Part shown: piece by piece, positions 8,125-16,213 of the stretch
Numbering within the stretch: the first letter of the stretch is position 1
Layout of the letters: each line of letters begins with the position of its first letter
Source of the DNA: CAVYPR01 sp052145775
Lineage (GTDB): Bacteria; Actinomycetota; Acidimicrobiia; Acidimicrobiales; RAAP-2
Direction: 5' to 3'
Assembly (NCBI GenBank): GCA_052145775.1
Contig: JBKQNY010000173.1
Coordinates: forward strand, 1 to 28,637
Length of the DNA stretch: 28,637 bases
The notes under the pieces: model-generated
What the model was told of the DNA's origin: nothing
Database searches by the model: none
What the model saw: only the letters and a program-made list of their open reading frames with translations
Position numbers and translations under genes: made by a program

Positions 8125-9945
8125 TCAAACCGTGCTGCCGGCCTCCTCCGCGCTGATCAGCCGGGCCAGCTCCTCAGTCACGGCGCGCTCGTGCTCTTGC
8201 TCGTCCCGCTTCGCCCGGCGCGGGTTCCACCGTCCCCGGGTGAGCCAGATCGTGGGGATGAAGACGACCATGCCAGCCACGTCGATCCACAACCAACGCC
8301 GCCACTGTTTGGGTGCCTCCTTGAACCCCTTCTGTAGGGCGTCAAGCTGGATTTGGTGGGCCGAGAGATAGTCGAGCTGGGCCTTGTACGGCTCGACCAG
8401 GTGCTTCAGTGTGTTCTCGTACTTCAGCACCACAGTGAGTGTCGCGCCGAGGTCTTTCTCCAGCCGGGCGATGAGCGGCCCTGTGGTCGGGTTCTTGGCC
8501 GCCTTGGCCAGTGTGGCCGAGTAGGGGCTGATCTTCGTCAGCAGTGGGGCATGGGCCTGGGCGAAGGCCACTGACTTCGGGTGCTCGGCCACGAAGTCGG
8601 CGATCAACTGGCCGTGGATCACCGTCGCCGCCACCGGCTCGTTGTCCACCACCGGATTGACGCTGGTGATGACCAGCGGCAGGAAGATGAACGAGATGCC
8701 CACTACCAACCGCAAGATCCAGCCCCACAGTGCCAGCCCCGTCCCTACGAGGGCGGGGTTCTTGGCCTCGACCGTCTCGGTGTACCCGGCCATCCAGGGG
8801 GCGTAGACCAGTGAGAGACAGAGGGCCAGGACGCATCCGGTGGCGATGAGCTTGTCGAAGCCGGTGTGCGGGTGGTTGGCGAAGCTGATGAAGACGATCA
8901 TGGTGGCGATGGCCCCGAAGGTGCCGACCAGCATGAAGGGCTTTCGAACCCGAACGCGGTCCGACAACGCCCCCACCACGATCAGGGCCACGATGTCGGC
9001 ACCCCAGAGCCACTGGTTCAGCCCGTTGACCTGCGAGGTGGTGAGGTAGGTGCCGTTCGGGTTGAGGAAGGTAACCGAGTAGTAGATCGTCAAGAAGGCG
9101 GCGGCCGCGTAGTAGATGAGCAGGAAGACGGCGATCCCGAAGGCCAGCCCCGCCAGGTTCCAATTGGCAATCTGGCGCCAAGGGCGTCTGGTTGCCGACT
9201 CGAGGTCCGCCTCGGAGATCCCCCGGGCTCGGGCCTCGACCAATGCGCGGTCGCGGGCGCTGATCATGAGCTGGTCCCGCAGCCTGGCTGACAGGTCCTT
9301 CATGAAGATGAGGGCCACGATGAAGGTGCCGATGGCCACGAGCCCCGAGATGATGAATTGGCTCTGCCAGTCGACGAAGTGGCTGAGGGTGCGGTTGGCC
9401 ACGATGCTGGTGATGAGGCTGCCGGCCACCGGCCCGATCGCCCAGAAGCCCATGGCCGAGGCCCGGCCCACCTGCGGGCTGAAGTCGCGGATCATGGCCG
9501 GGGTAGCCACCAGGATCGCCCCCTCGACCACTCCGACGGCGCAGAGTACGGCGGCGAAGGCCCACTCCGTCCCGGCGTTGGGGACGCCCACTGCGATCAG
9601 GAGCCCGATGACCAGTAGGCCGTAGATGATGGTGTTGGACCGGCCCAACTGGTCCGTCTTGCTGGCCGGCAGCGAGGCGAAGGCACCCAGGAGGTTGGAG
9701 ATGATGACGATCCACACGAAGAACGAGAACGACATGTGATAGGAGCGCAGGATGTTCGGGGTGACGCCGAACTGGGTGTAGTAGGTGTAGTAGAGGACGA
9801 CGGTGGCCAGGACGGCCACCGCCAGGTATCCGGTTCGCCGCCCAGTTCCGGGGTACTCGTCGACCTCGTGGACAAAGAGGAACCGGAACAACGGCCCTCG
9901 GCTCGATCCCACCGGCACCGAATCGGAAGCATTCAGCACATTCAT
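8125..9945 (-). CDS. MFS transporter with a large extracytoplasmic-type insertion near the C-terminus
   Basis: A 606-residue polytopic membrane protein of the major facilitator superfamily. Early helices include LAVAVLATVVLYYTYY; an MFS-like loop with ALSDRVRVRKPFMLVG marks the middle. Roughly 11-12 hydrophobic segments are readable. Two features exceed the usual ~400-450-residue MFS: a charged cytoplasmic loop near residues 220-255 (RDRALVEARARGISEADLES), and an insertion of about 100 residues (roughly 445-545, from VNPVVDNEPVAATVIHG to QLDALQKGFKEAPKQW) before the last helix. The C-terminal tail is highly charged. Start ATG 9945 is well supported by GAAGGGG about 8 nt upstream. Substrate unknown. 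It lies in the first segment of the tRNA-anchored island and is divergent from the propeller-protein gene. Confidence 0.85.
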   Translation of the reverse strand: MNVLNASDSVPVGSSRGPLFRFLFVHEVDEYPGTGRRTGYLAVAVLATVVLYYTYYTQFGVTPNILRSYHMSFSFFVWIVIISNLLGAFASLPASKTDQLGRSNTIIYGLLVIGLLIAVGVPNAGTEWAFAAVLCAVGVVEGAILVATPAMIRDFSPQVGRASAMGFWAIGPVAGSLITSIVANRTLSHFVDWQSQFIISGLVAIGTFIVALIFMKDLSARLRDQLMISARDRALVEARARGISEADLESATRRPWRQIANWNLAGLAFGIAVFLLIYYAAAAFLTIYYSVTFLNPNGTYLTTSQVNGLNQWLWGADIVALIVVGALSDRVRVRKPFMLVGTFGAIATMIVFISFANHPHTGFDKLIATGCVLALCLSLVYAPWMAGYTETVEAKNPALVGTGLALWGWILRLVVGISFIFLPLVITSVNPVVDNEPVAATVIHGQLIADFVAEHPKSVAFAQAHAPLLTKISPYSATLAKAAKNPTTGPLIARLEKDLGATLTVVLKYENTLKHLVEPYKAQLDYLSAHQIQLDALQKGFKEAPKQWRRWLWIDVAGMVVFIPTIWLTRGRWNPRRAKRDEQEHERAVTEELARLISAEEAGSTV

Positions 9946-10654
9946 TGCCGTTGCCCCTTCGGCTCGAGCTGATCACATACGGGGGGATTTCGTCGAAACT
10001 ACTTCACATTGCCTGAGAAACGTGCCCCGACTTGTCACCGACCGGCGTCGTCCCGATGACGCGCCATGATGCGGGCACGGATGTCACCGAGGCGCTCGCG
10101 TGACCGTCCACCTCCCGCGACGTCCAGCATTGCCACCTTCCGCACCAAGGCCAGTGACGACCCGCTGCCCGGTCGGTAGCGCGTTCTCGGTCTCCGAAAC
10201 GGCACTGGCTCGCGCTGACGCCGGACACCTCCCTGTAGACGGACCTTGGAACCGAAGGACTCCCGGGGAGCGAAGGAACAAGCGGCGATGGACCCGTCTG
10301 GGCAGTGTGTCTGACCTCCGACTCATCGACAGAGGCTCCATCAGACCCAGGTCGAATCAAACCCCTGTCGGAGCGTTGCCGGTGTCGACCGGTTGCGCCG
10401 GCGCCAACTCGCACCGCGAGCGGTTGAACAACTGGGTGCCCTTTCCAAGGGTTGGGGCGCTTGCTTTGGTCTTAGGTAGTGGTGAGGTCTTAAGGGGTTC
10501 GAGTATCCCGATGTGCCTCGGTCGACGAACGGGGATCTCACGTCCTGGAACCCGGTCGAAGAGATCCGAAGGGGGACCTTCGACCCTGGCCCGAGATCCG
10601 GCGGCGAGTGAGATTGGCAGGTGACACTTCTCGTCGAAGGCAGGCGGTTGCACT
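9946..10654. other. Divergent intergenic region with operator-like repeats
   Basis: About 700 bp separate the divergent MFS and propeller genes; open frames here are short and of shadow-like composition. Two small patterns stand out. TTTCG-T-CGAAA (9988-9998) is an 11-bp inverted repeat about 43 bp upstream of the MFS start. GGTCTTAGG (10468-10476) and GGTCTTAAGG (10486-10495) are direct repeats 18 bp apart, about 160 bp upstream of the propeller gene. Either could be a regulator site; neither is demonstrated. Confidence 0.35.
9988..9998. promoter_or_regulatory. Inverted repeat upstream of the MFS gene
   Basis: TTTCG-T-CGAAA is a perfect 5-1-5 inverted repeat in the MFS 5' region, in the place where a repressor would act. 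No matching regulator gene is adjacent. Confidence 0.25.
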
Positions 10655-13255
10655 ATGGGCCGGATACGCGGTTGGCAATGCAGCTTGGGCTGCCTCTCCA
10701 TCGTCGTCGGCAGCGTTGTCGGCTCAGCTGCCACCGTCAACGCCGCGACGGCACCCAGCGCCAGCCACCCTGCCACCTCGGTCCCGTTCGACCCCACCTC
10801 CCCGTGGCCGGTCATGCGCCACGACGAGCGGAACACCGGAGAGAGCCCCATCGTGGCCCACTACTCGGGTGACCGGCCGTGGTCCTTTGCCACGGCGAAG
10901 GCGGTCTTCTCGACCCCGGTCCTCGGCGGTGACGGGACGATATACGTCGGTTCGGCCGACGACTACCTCTACGCCATCTCGCCGTCGGGAAGGCCGCTGT
11001 GGCGCTACAAGACCGGGAATCTCATCGACTCTGCCGCGGTCCTTGGCCGGCCGTCGACCTCGACCCACTCGGCCACGGTCACGTTTGGATCGGGCGACGA
11101 GTACCTCTACCAGCTTCGCACCAAGCCGACGAATCTGCCGGCGGCACAGCGACTGGTGTGGCGCTACAAGGCGCCGAAGTCGCTCACCGCCGGGCAAACC
11201 GTCGCCTGGTGGGAGGGCAACGTCGAACTCGCCCCCGGGGGCAACCTGCTCGCCGGCAACACCGGCGGTGCGGCCTTCGCGCTGCACCCGAACGGGAAGC
11301 TCGCATGGGGGTACGCCGCCGGCAACAGTGTATGGACCTCGGCCGCCGTCTCGCCCGACGGCACGAGCTACTGGGGGTCGCTCTCCGGCTCGTTCTTCTC
11401 GCTGGACGCCTCGGGCAATCTCCGGTGGTCGGTCAGCACGCTCGGCTTCGTCGTCTCGTCGCCGGCGCTGGGGAGTGACGGCACCCTCTACGAGGGATCC
11501 TTCGATGGGAAGCTGTACGCGATCAACAGCACCACCGGCGCAGTCCGCTGGTCGTTTCCGACCGCTGACAACATCTACAGCTCCCCGGCGTTGCTGAGCA
11601 ACCCCGCCGGACAGACGGTGGAGATCGTCTTTGCGTCCACGGACGGGTCAGTTTACGCGCTCGACCCGAACGGACACCTTCTCTGGCGCTATGACACCGG
11701 CGACGTCGTGCGGTCTTCTCCGGTCATCGGAGCCGCCCCGGCAGATGAACCCGGCGGGCAAATCGTCTACGTCGGCGCCGGGGATGGCCGCCTCTACGCC
11801 CTCGACGCCGCGACCGGTCAACGTCGGTGGTCCTTCGACACCACCTCGGCGGTGCCAGACCTTCGGGACCGAAACGACCTAAACGGCTCACCGGCGCTGG
11901 GGAAGACCGGCATCTACATCGCCAGCGAGGACGGCGCGGTCTGGTACGTGCCCTACGACTACTGCCTGCACGTGCACGACCCACGCTGCGCGGTGGGGCC
12001 GGGCGGGACCTTCCAGCCAAATGTCACCTCCGTGTTCTTGGTGACCCCGGGTGGATCCACCGAGACGTCCACCACCGTCGCGGTCGCCCCGGAGTCCGTT
12101 CTCCCGCTCCGTTTGGTCGTGCGACGTGCCGGCGTCGCCATCGACGCCCGCCTTGAGGCACAGCACCCCCCGACGGTTACCCTCACTCCACCGGTCCCCT
12201 TCTCCACCTCGATGTCCGGTGACGGTCATTATCTTTTCGTCGTCCCCAAGGGCTTCCTCTCGCCGGGAACGCGCTACTCCCTCACGGTGGCCGGGAACTA
12301 CGCGGTCGCTCCACCGCCGCTCGGCGACGGCTCGACCGGGGTTGTCCACACCACGCTCGCACTTCTAACCGCACGAAGCGCCACCTCCCTGCCGCTCACG
12401 GTTGGCGTCCACCGCGTGAGTGCGCTCAATCTGACCCAGCTGGCCATCCCGCTGCCAGCGTTCCTCCCGAGCGTCAACCAGATTGGATTCGACAGCTACA
12501 ACTGGATCGTCTCCACCCTTTCCGTCTCGCCGCCAGATGCCAGAGGGACCGGGCGGATCCTCATGTTCGTCGTGGGTGCGGTCCGCGCCCCTGACGGTTC
12601 GCTCGTCGCCGATCCGGCCACCAACTTCGCCTTCCCGCTAGAGGGGAGTTACCGGGGCAATCTGATCTCGGTCTCCGCGTCCGACATCACTTTGCCCGTC
12701 AGCTTCGGGCCGGTGCCGCTTCGCCAATTGACGTTCCGGATGCGCCTCACCCAGGCGCTTCGCGCCCTGCCCGGTGCCAGCTTCTTCGCGATGTCGCACT
12801 GCGCTGACGTGCCCTTCTACGGATCCCTGCTCTTGTCGGTCACTTCGTTGTGCAACTCGTCGGGCGACCTGGTGGCGAGCGGCACCTTCCTGGCGACGGG
12901 CTACCCGCCCTCGGGGCCGGCGACCAGCGCCCCGCCGGGGCTTTCCGTCCGCCGGGTTACCTTGACTCCTCCGAAACCCAGCACGGCGGGCGCGGTGGTA
13001 GCTACGTTCGCACAGGCGCCGGGAACCCGGTACCTGGCGAAGGCCCACGTCGTCTCGATCATCCTCACCGCCGCGTCCACCGGAGTGGTGGTCGGGCTCG
13101 ACTACAAAGCGAACACGACGACCACGTCGGGGCCTGCGGGCCAGCTGAGAAATGTGGTGCTGCAGATCCCCCCGGGCACCCCCCTGCCGGCCAAAGTCCG
13201 GGCCACGGTCGTGACCGACGCCTTTCCGCTGGGAGCGCAGGACCTCGGGACTTGA
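10655..13255 (+). CDS. Secreted PQQ-type beta-propeller protein with a long uncharacterised C-terminal half
   Basis: This 866-residue protein starts with a Sec signal peptide (residues 1-30; hydrophobic CLSIVVGSVVGSA, then an A.A-like cleavage site at TVNAATA). Residues ~45-420 carry seven or so repeats of the type GDGTIYVGSADDYLYAISP..G.LRW(R/S)(Y/F), i.e. the (V/Y)(Y/F)ALD..TG...W blade of PQQ/BamB-like propellers. No PQQ-dehydrogenase catalytic aspartate or vicinal disulfide context is evident, so an enzyme is not claimed; a binding or scaffold role is more likely. The C-terminal ~440 residues are beta-rich, contain a few cysteines (DYCLHVHDPRC, SHCADVP, SLCNSS) and match no family I recognise. 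Start ATG 10655 has GAAGG at 10636-10640, a weak and rather distant site. The gene is alone on its strand in the first island segment. Confidence 0.8.
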   Translation: MGRIRGWQCSLGCLSIVVGSVVGSAATVNAATAPSASHPATSVPFDPTSPWPVMRHDERNTGESPIVAHYSGDRPWSFATAKAVFSTPVLGGDGTIYVGSADDYLYAISPSGRPLWRYKTGNLIDSAAVLGRPSTSTHSATVTFGSGDEYLYQLRTKPTNLPAAQRLVWRYKAPKSLTAGQTVAWWEGNVELAPGGNLLAGNTGGAAFALHPNGKLAWGYAAGNSVWTSAAVSPDGTSYWGSLSGSFFSLDASGNLRWSVSTLGFVVSSPALGSDGTLYEGSFDGKLYAINSTTGAVRWSFPTADNIYSSPALLSNPAGQTVEIVFASTDGSVYALDPNGHLLWRYDTGDVVRSSPVIGAAPADEPGGQIVYVGAGDGRLYALDAATGQRRWSFDTTSAVPDLRDRNDLNGSPALGKTGIYIASEDGAVWYVPYDYCLHVHDPRCAVGPGGTFQPNVTSVFLVTPGGSTETSTTVAVAPESVLPLRLVVRRAGVAIDARLEAQHPPTVTLTPPVPFSTSMSGDGHYLFVVPKGFLSPGTRYSLTVAGNYAVAPPPLGDGSTGVVHTTLALLTARSATSLPLTVGVHRVSALNLTQLAIPLPAFLPSVNQIGFDSYNWIVSTLSVSPPDARGTGRILMFVVGAVRAPDGSLVADPATNFAFPLEGSYRGNLISVSASDITLPVSFGPVPLRQLTFRMRLTQALRALPGASFFAMSHCADVPFYGSLLLSVTSLCNSSGDLVASGTFLATGYPPSGPATSAPPGLSVRRVTLTPPKPSTAGAVVATFAQAPGTRYLAKAHVVSIILTAASTGVVVGLDYKANTTTTSGPAGQLRNVVLQIPPGTPLPAKVRATVVTDAFPLGAQDLGT

Positions 13256-13854
13256 CCTCGACAGATGGCCCAGGGTTGGGCATGGCGGAAGAAGTGGGTG
13301 AGCTCCTTCAATGACGCTGCGCCCATCGCAGAGTCGAATCCGCATCAGACAAGTGGCCTGGACTGTCCCCTGAAATGTCGGGTAGCTACCCCGTCTGGAG
13401 GCATCACACAACGTCGGGTGGAGGTCACTGTGCCACCGCCTCAGACCGCCCGAGTCAGCTCGACGCCATGAACGGCAGGGAACACTGGAATTCAGTTGAC
13501 TGAGAGCAGTCTTCGACGGCCTCCCCAGGGGACCGACGTGTCCCAACACCGCAGCTGAGCCCTGGTCCCAACACCGCCCCAACACATGCGTGTCAAACCG
13601 TCTCTGCACGTCATACCGTGGGTGAGCGTCGAGATACGTTCTCCACTCAGACCTGGCCAGCACTCATAATCCCTCGGTCGTGGGTTCGATCCCCACTGGC
13701 CCCGCCCACCCCCCCCATCAAACCCGGGGCGGATCGCAGCGCGAGGGTCACCTACCCCCAGGTGGCGGTCGCCGTCAGGACGCATCCGATCGCGGGGATT
13801 GCGCCCATGGTCAGCCTTGCCGGAGGCCGGAGTCCTTGCTGGCTGTGAGCGCTC
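13256..13854 (+). other. Intergenic region with repeated arm-like sites preceding tRNA 3'-end copy A
   Basis: No credible gene. GTCCCAACACCGC occurs at 13540-13552 and again at 13565-13577, with CCCCAACAC overlapping the end of the second. These short direct repeats lie about 90-125 bp left of the tRNA 3'-end copy, the usual place for integrase arm-binding sites. Related GTCCCAACA sites precede the other two copies. The DNA right of the copy (13705-13854) shows nothing recognisable. Confidence 0.5.
13662..13704 (+). repeat. tRNA 3'-end copy A (attR-like)
   Basis: Matches tRNA positions 7827-7869 from ACTCATAAT to the acceptor end, with 39 of 43 bases identical. Two of the four differences (A to G, T to C) are compensatory within the T stem (GTGGG/CCCAC). 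The third turns the last acceptor pair C into T, and the fourth changes the discriminator A to G. There is no 5' half, so this is not a tRNA gene. Confidence 0.85.
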
Positions 13855-14265
13855 CTACGAACCTGAATTCGGCTGCGAGAGCCGCTCTCGCAGCCACGTC
13901 GACGTTCGATGCACGTCCCATTCGCCGGACGCTACGGCAAGAACAACCTGCTCGGAATCATCCACTGAGGGGTAGGCGGTCCAAGTCCACGAGTTGAGCT
14001 CGATGAACAGCCTGAGCGTCACCCAGGCCGCCCTCTTGTTGCCATCGAGTAGTCGATGGTTCTTCGCCAGGCGAACAAGGAGAACGGCGGCCTTGTCGCA
14101 GAAGTCAGGGTAGAACTCCTGGTCGCCGAAACTGGCTGAGGGTGCGTGGAGTGCCGAATCGGCGAGGCCAAGGTTGGTTGCGCTGTAGATCGTCTGCAAA
14201 TCCGAGCCAGTTACGGCGGCGGCAATCGCAAGGTAGTCGGCAATGTCGGGGTACTCGACATTCAC
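13855..14265 (-). CDS. Doc-type (death-on-curing, Fic-fold) toxin
   Basis: The 136-residue protein has the Doc version of the Fic motif, HRLLDGNKR, at residues 70-78 (H70, D74, N76, K77, R78). It is preceded by the helical NLGLADSALHAPSASFGDQEFYPDF stretch normally seen between the N-terminus and the active site, here read as two parts around residues 31-54. Doc-family enzymes phosphorylate EF-Tu and stop translation. All key residues are present and the length is normal for the family (~125-135), so the toxin is probably active. Its start overlaps the antitoxin stop by 4 nt, showing translational coupling. The pair is the only cargo between tRNA copies A and B. Confidence 0.88.
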   Translation of the reverse strand: MNVEYPDIADYLAIAAAVTGSDLQTIYSATNLGLADSALHAPSASFGDQEFYPDFCDKAAVLLVRLAKNHRLLDGNKRAAWVTLRLFIELNSWTWTAYPSVDDSEQVVLAVASGEWDVHRTSTWLRERLSQPNSGS

Positions 14266-14471
14266 TTGGCGAGACGTTCGAGCAACTCCCGGTCTTCCTC
14301 GATGATCCTGGTTAGACGGGTCTTGAACTCGGGGTTGTTTCTACGACGCTCTACGGCCTCGATCAGAGAGCGCTTCACGGTCTCGTTCAGGCTGGTGCCC
14401 TCGACGCGCGCCATTGCTTCGGCGTCGGCGGCTAATTCGTCAGGGAGGCGGACGGTCAGGTTCCTAGTCAT
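14262..14471 (-). CDS. Ribbon-helix-helix antitoxin of the Doc toxin
   Basis: A 69-residue protein. MTRNLTVRLPDELAADAEAM is the beta-strand and first helix of a CopG/Arc-like ribbon-helix-helix, and GTSLNETVKRSLIEAVERRR is the second helix. The charged tail (NNPEFKTRLTRIIEEDRELLERL) would wrap the toxin and block its active site. The frame extends further upstream, but ATG 14471 begins the domain exactly. The antitoxin comes first and the toxin follows with a 4-nt overlap, the standard order. As an RHH protein it should repress its own promoter, and an inverted repeat stands just upstream. Confidence 0.85.
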   Translation of the reverse strand: MTRNLTVRLPDELAADAEAMARVEGTSLNETVKRSLIEAVERRRNNPEFKTRLTRIIEEDRELLERLAK

Positions 14472-14478
14472 GACGCTA

Positions 14479-14494
14479 TGGTAGCACGATACCA
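14479..14494 (-). promoter_or_regulatory. Antitoxin operator overlapping a leaderless-type -10 box
   Basis: TGGTA-6 nt-TACCA is a perfect inverted repeat. On the minus strand its right half forms TACCAT, a TAnnnT -10 box, with 6 nt before the ATG at 14471. The transcript would then start at or near the ATG (leaderless). The overlap of operator and -10 fits antitoxin autorepression. Confidence 0.5.
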
Positions 14495-14744
14495 CGACCA
14501 AGAATGCGGCTAGGCCCAGATTGGCCCGGGAGGTGCTAGGGAAGCGGCGCAAGTCCGGGCTGCCAGGGGTCCGCAGAGTCTGTCCTCAACGGTCTGAGGC
14601 GGGGTCACCGTCCCAACATTTGGGCGTCACGCCGTCTCACCCCGTTTCAGCCGGAATCAGGATGGCTGTGAGGCAGCTATGCGGACCTGTGGAAATGAGA
14701 GAAGGTGAGACGAGCGGAGCTGTGCTGCGACCGTTTTCCGAGAC

Positions 14745-14786
14745 CTCATAGTCCCTCGGTCGTGAGTTCGATCCTCACCGGCCCGA
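14745..14786 (+). repeat. tRNA 3'-end copy B (attR-like)
   Basis: Identical to tRNA positions 7828-7869 at 40 of 42 bases. The two differences are A to G at the end of the anticodon loop and C to G at the last acceptor base. It lacks any 5' tRNA half. Confidence 0.85.
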
Positions 14787-14928
14787 CCACGATGCCCCGG
14801 CGATGGCCGGCGCGCGGGTCCGGCTCAACCATTGCGATCGCGATCCTTCGCCAGTCGACTTTCGTGATCATTCACTACCCGGAGCCCTCCGTCGAGCGGC
14901 GCCCGTATCGGCTCCGCCGCGGTGCCGG

Positions 14929-14934
14929 TAGCGT
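14929..14934 (+). promoter_or_regulatory. Candidate -10 box of the cyclase-like gene
   Basis: TAGCGT (TAnnnT) stands 8 nt before ATG 14943, and no Shine-Dalgarno sequence lies between. This suggests a leaderless or nearly leaderless transcript and supports ATG 14943 over the upstream GTG 14922. Confidence 0.4.
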
Positions 14935-14942
14935 GCGCTCCG

Positions 14943-15902
14943 ATGGCCGAAGGCGGTTCGAGGCGACTGCGACGACTCGATGAAGAACTCGAGGAAAGCG
15001 GGCTGCGCGTGGGCGTATCGCCGGCGCTCCGAGAGATCCTTCTTGAAGAGATAGATCAAGCGCTCCATCCGACTATCCACGAGCGACGGACGGCAAGCAG
15101 TGGCACGATCCTTGAACCGGCATCGCTGCCAGAGACCTGGGAGGCTGGGACCCAGCTGGAGGTCACCCGCGCCGTCCTCGGTGACCAGCCGCTCCAGGCA
15201 GCCCGTCGCTTCGCCGATGGATTTTCAAGTTGGCTCCTGCGCCGAACCAGCGACTTGAACGAATGGATAATCTTCGATCGCCCGGCCGGGTCGGAGCGCG
15301 ACCTCGTCGTGCTGGCCAACGTGTTCGGTGCAACGATCGTTCAGCGCCACCCCGCCGGGTCCGTCCGCGTTGCAGGGGCCTTTGGAGTCCTGCGCTGGGA
15401 GGGCGTGACGTGGCACCATGAGCCGCCGGTGAGCAGCTGGATCGGAGCAGTGACTGGCGAAGGCATCTATGGTGATCCGTCGATACTCGAGGCGTTGCTT
15501 GAATTCGCCGTCCACGACCTCGGATCACTTGGGATCGGTGCGTTGCTTATCTTCCGACCAGGGGGAAAGCCCGGGCCAGCGGTTGAAGAGCGGCTGCCGA
15601 CGCCACCACCCTTGTTGATCCGCCAAGCCTCCCATCTGGCTCCCCTTCGCCACGCTCTCACCCAAGTGGACGGCGCTGCCGTCTTCGATGCTGACGGAGT
15701 TCTCCGCAAGCTCGGGGTGCGCCTGGTGCCGAGTAGCACATCCGAAAAGACCGTTGAGCCGCTCGGAGGCACTCGACATACGTCCGGTCGGCGATACAGC
15801 TTCGATGACCCATCCGCAACGGTCATCGCGGTAAGCGAGAGTGGGCCGATCACCGTGCTCCGTCGGGGCGCTGTTCTTGGTCGCTCAGCTGACTACGAGT
15901 GA
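14943..15902 (+). CDS. Predicted diadenylate cyclase (DisA_N/DAC domain) with N-terminal sensor-like domain
   Basis: The product is 319 residues. The C-terminal ~125 residues read as a DAC domain, which makes c-di-AMP from two ATP. GIGALLIFRPGG matches the strand 'iGALIVier'; DGA at 243-245 is the first nucleotide-binding motif; and GGTRHTSGRR, with T277-R278-H279, is the 'GTRHR' motif. The motif is followed by DDPSATVIAVSESGPITVLRRG, matching 'sDAvvivVSEEtG.Is'. Both signature motifs are kept, so activity is plausible. The N-terminal ~185 residues do not match the DisA helical/HhH or CdaA membrane layout; they resemble the soluble sensor-like domains (DACN-type) found before stand-alone DAC domains, though I cannot name the type. 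There are no transmembrane segments. It is the only gene between tRNA copies B and C. Core DisA is usually elsewhere in actinobacteria, so this would be an accessory c-di-AMP source. Confidence 0.75.
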   Translation: MAEGGSRRLRRLDEELEESGLRVGVSPALREILLEEIDQALHPTIHERRTASSGTILEPASLPETWEAGTQLEVTRAVLGDQPLQAARRFADGFSSWLLRRTSDLNEWIIFDRPAGSERDLVVLANVFGATIVQRHPAGSVRVAGAFGVLRWEGVTWHHEPPVSSWIGAVTGEGIYGDPSILEALLEFAVHDLGSLGIGALLIFRPGGKPGPAVEERLPTPPPLLIRQASHLAPLRHALTQVDGAAVFDADGVLRKLGVRLVPSSTSEKTVEPLGGTRHTSGRRYSFDDPSATVIAVSESGPITVLRRGAVLGRSADYE

Positions 15903-16213
15903 CGAGTCAATTGTTCGATGCAGAGCCTGCGGCAGCGCGGACGCTCTGGCGTGATTCGAAGACGTCGCGATCTCGACCACCCCGAGGACAAGTTGCGGGC
16001 GACGAGGCGTTGAACCTCGAGATTGGTACCACCGCTCCACTTGCAGGTTCCCCCTGTTGGCGTGGTTTGACACCGCCTCCGTCCCAACAGTTGGATGGCA
16101 GGCCGTCTCACCCCGTCCCCTCCTGGATCAGGGCCGGTGCTCAACCCGCTTTCAGACCTGCACAAGTGGGGACACGGCGCGACAGGCTGAGCTTCGCTGC
16201 AACGATCTGACCT

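Larger units (their letters stand above)
14472..14942 (+). other. Region with the left arm and tRNA 3'-end copy B
   Basis: No gene is supported. Besides the antitoxin promoter, the region holds the arm sequence at 14608-14645 (beginning CCGTCCCAACA and ending CCGTCTCACCCCGT), which has a counterpart before copy C, and copy B itself. Between copy B and the next gene there is about 140 bp with only a candidate -10 box. Confidence 0.5.

Noticed and set aside
8342..9976. 544-residue minus-strand frame overlapping the MFS gene
   Set aside because: Out-of-frame shadow of a well-defined membrane protein with a good ribosome-binding site.
10004..10851. Several 130-170-residue frames in the MFS/propeller gap
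   Set aside because: Mutually overlapping, arginine/proline-rich, no motifs, no ribosome-binding sites.
10655..13255. PQQ-dependent dehydrogenase
   Set aside because: Only propeller blades are visible; the dehydrogenase active-site and cofactor-stacking motifs were not found.
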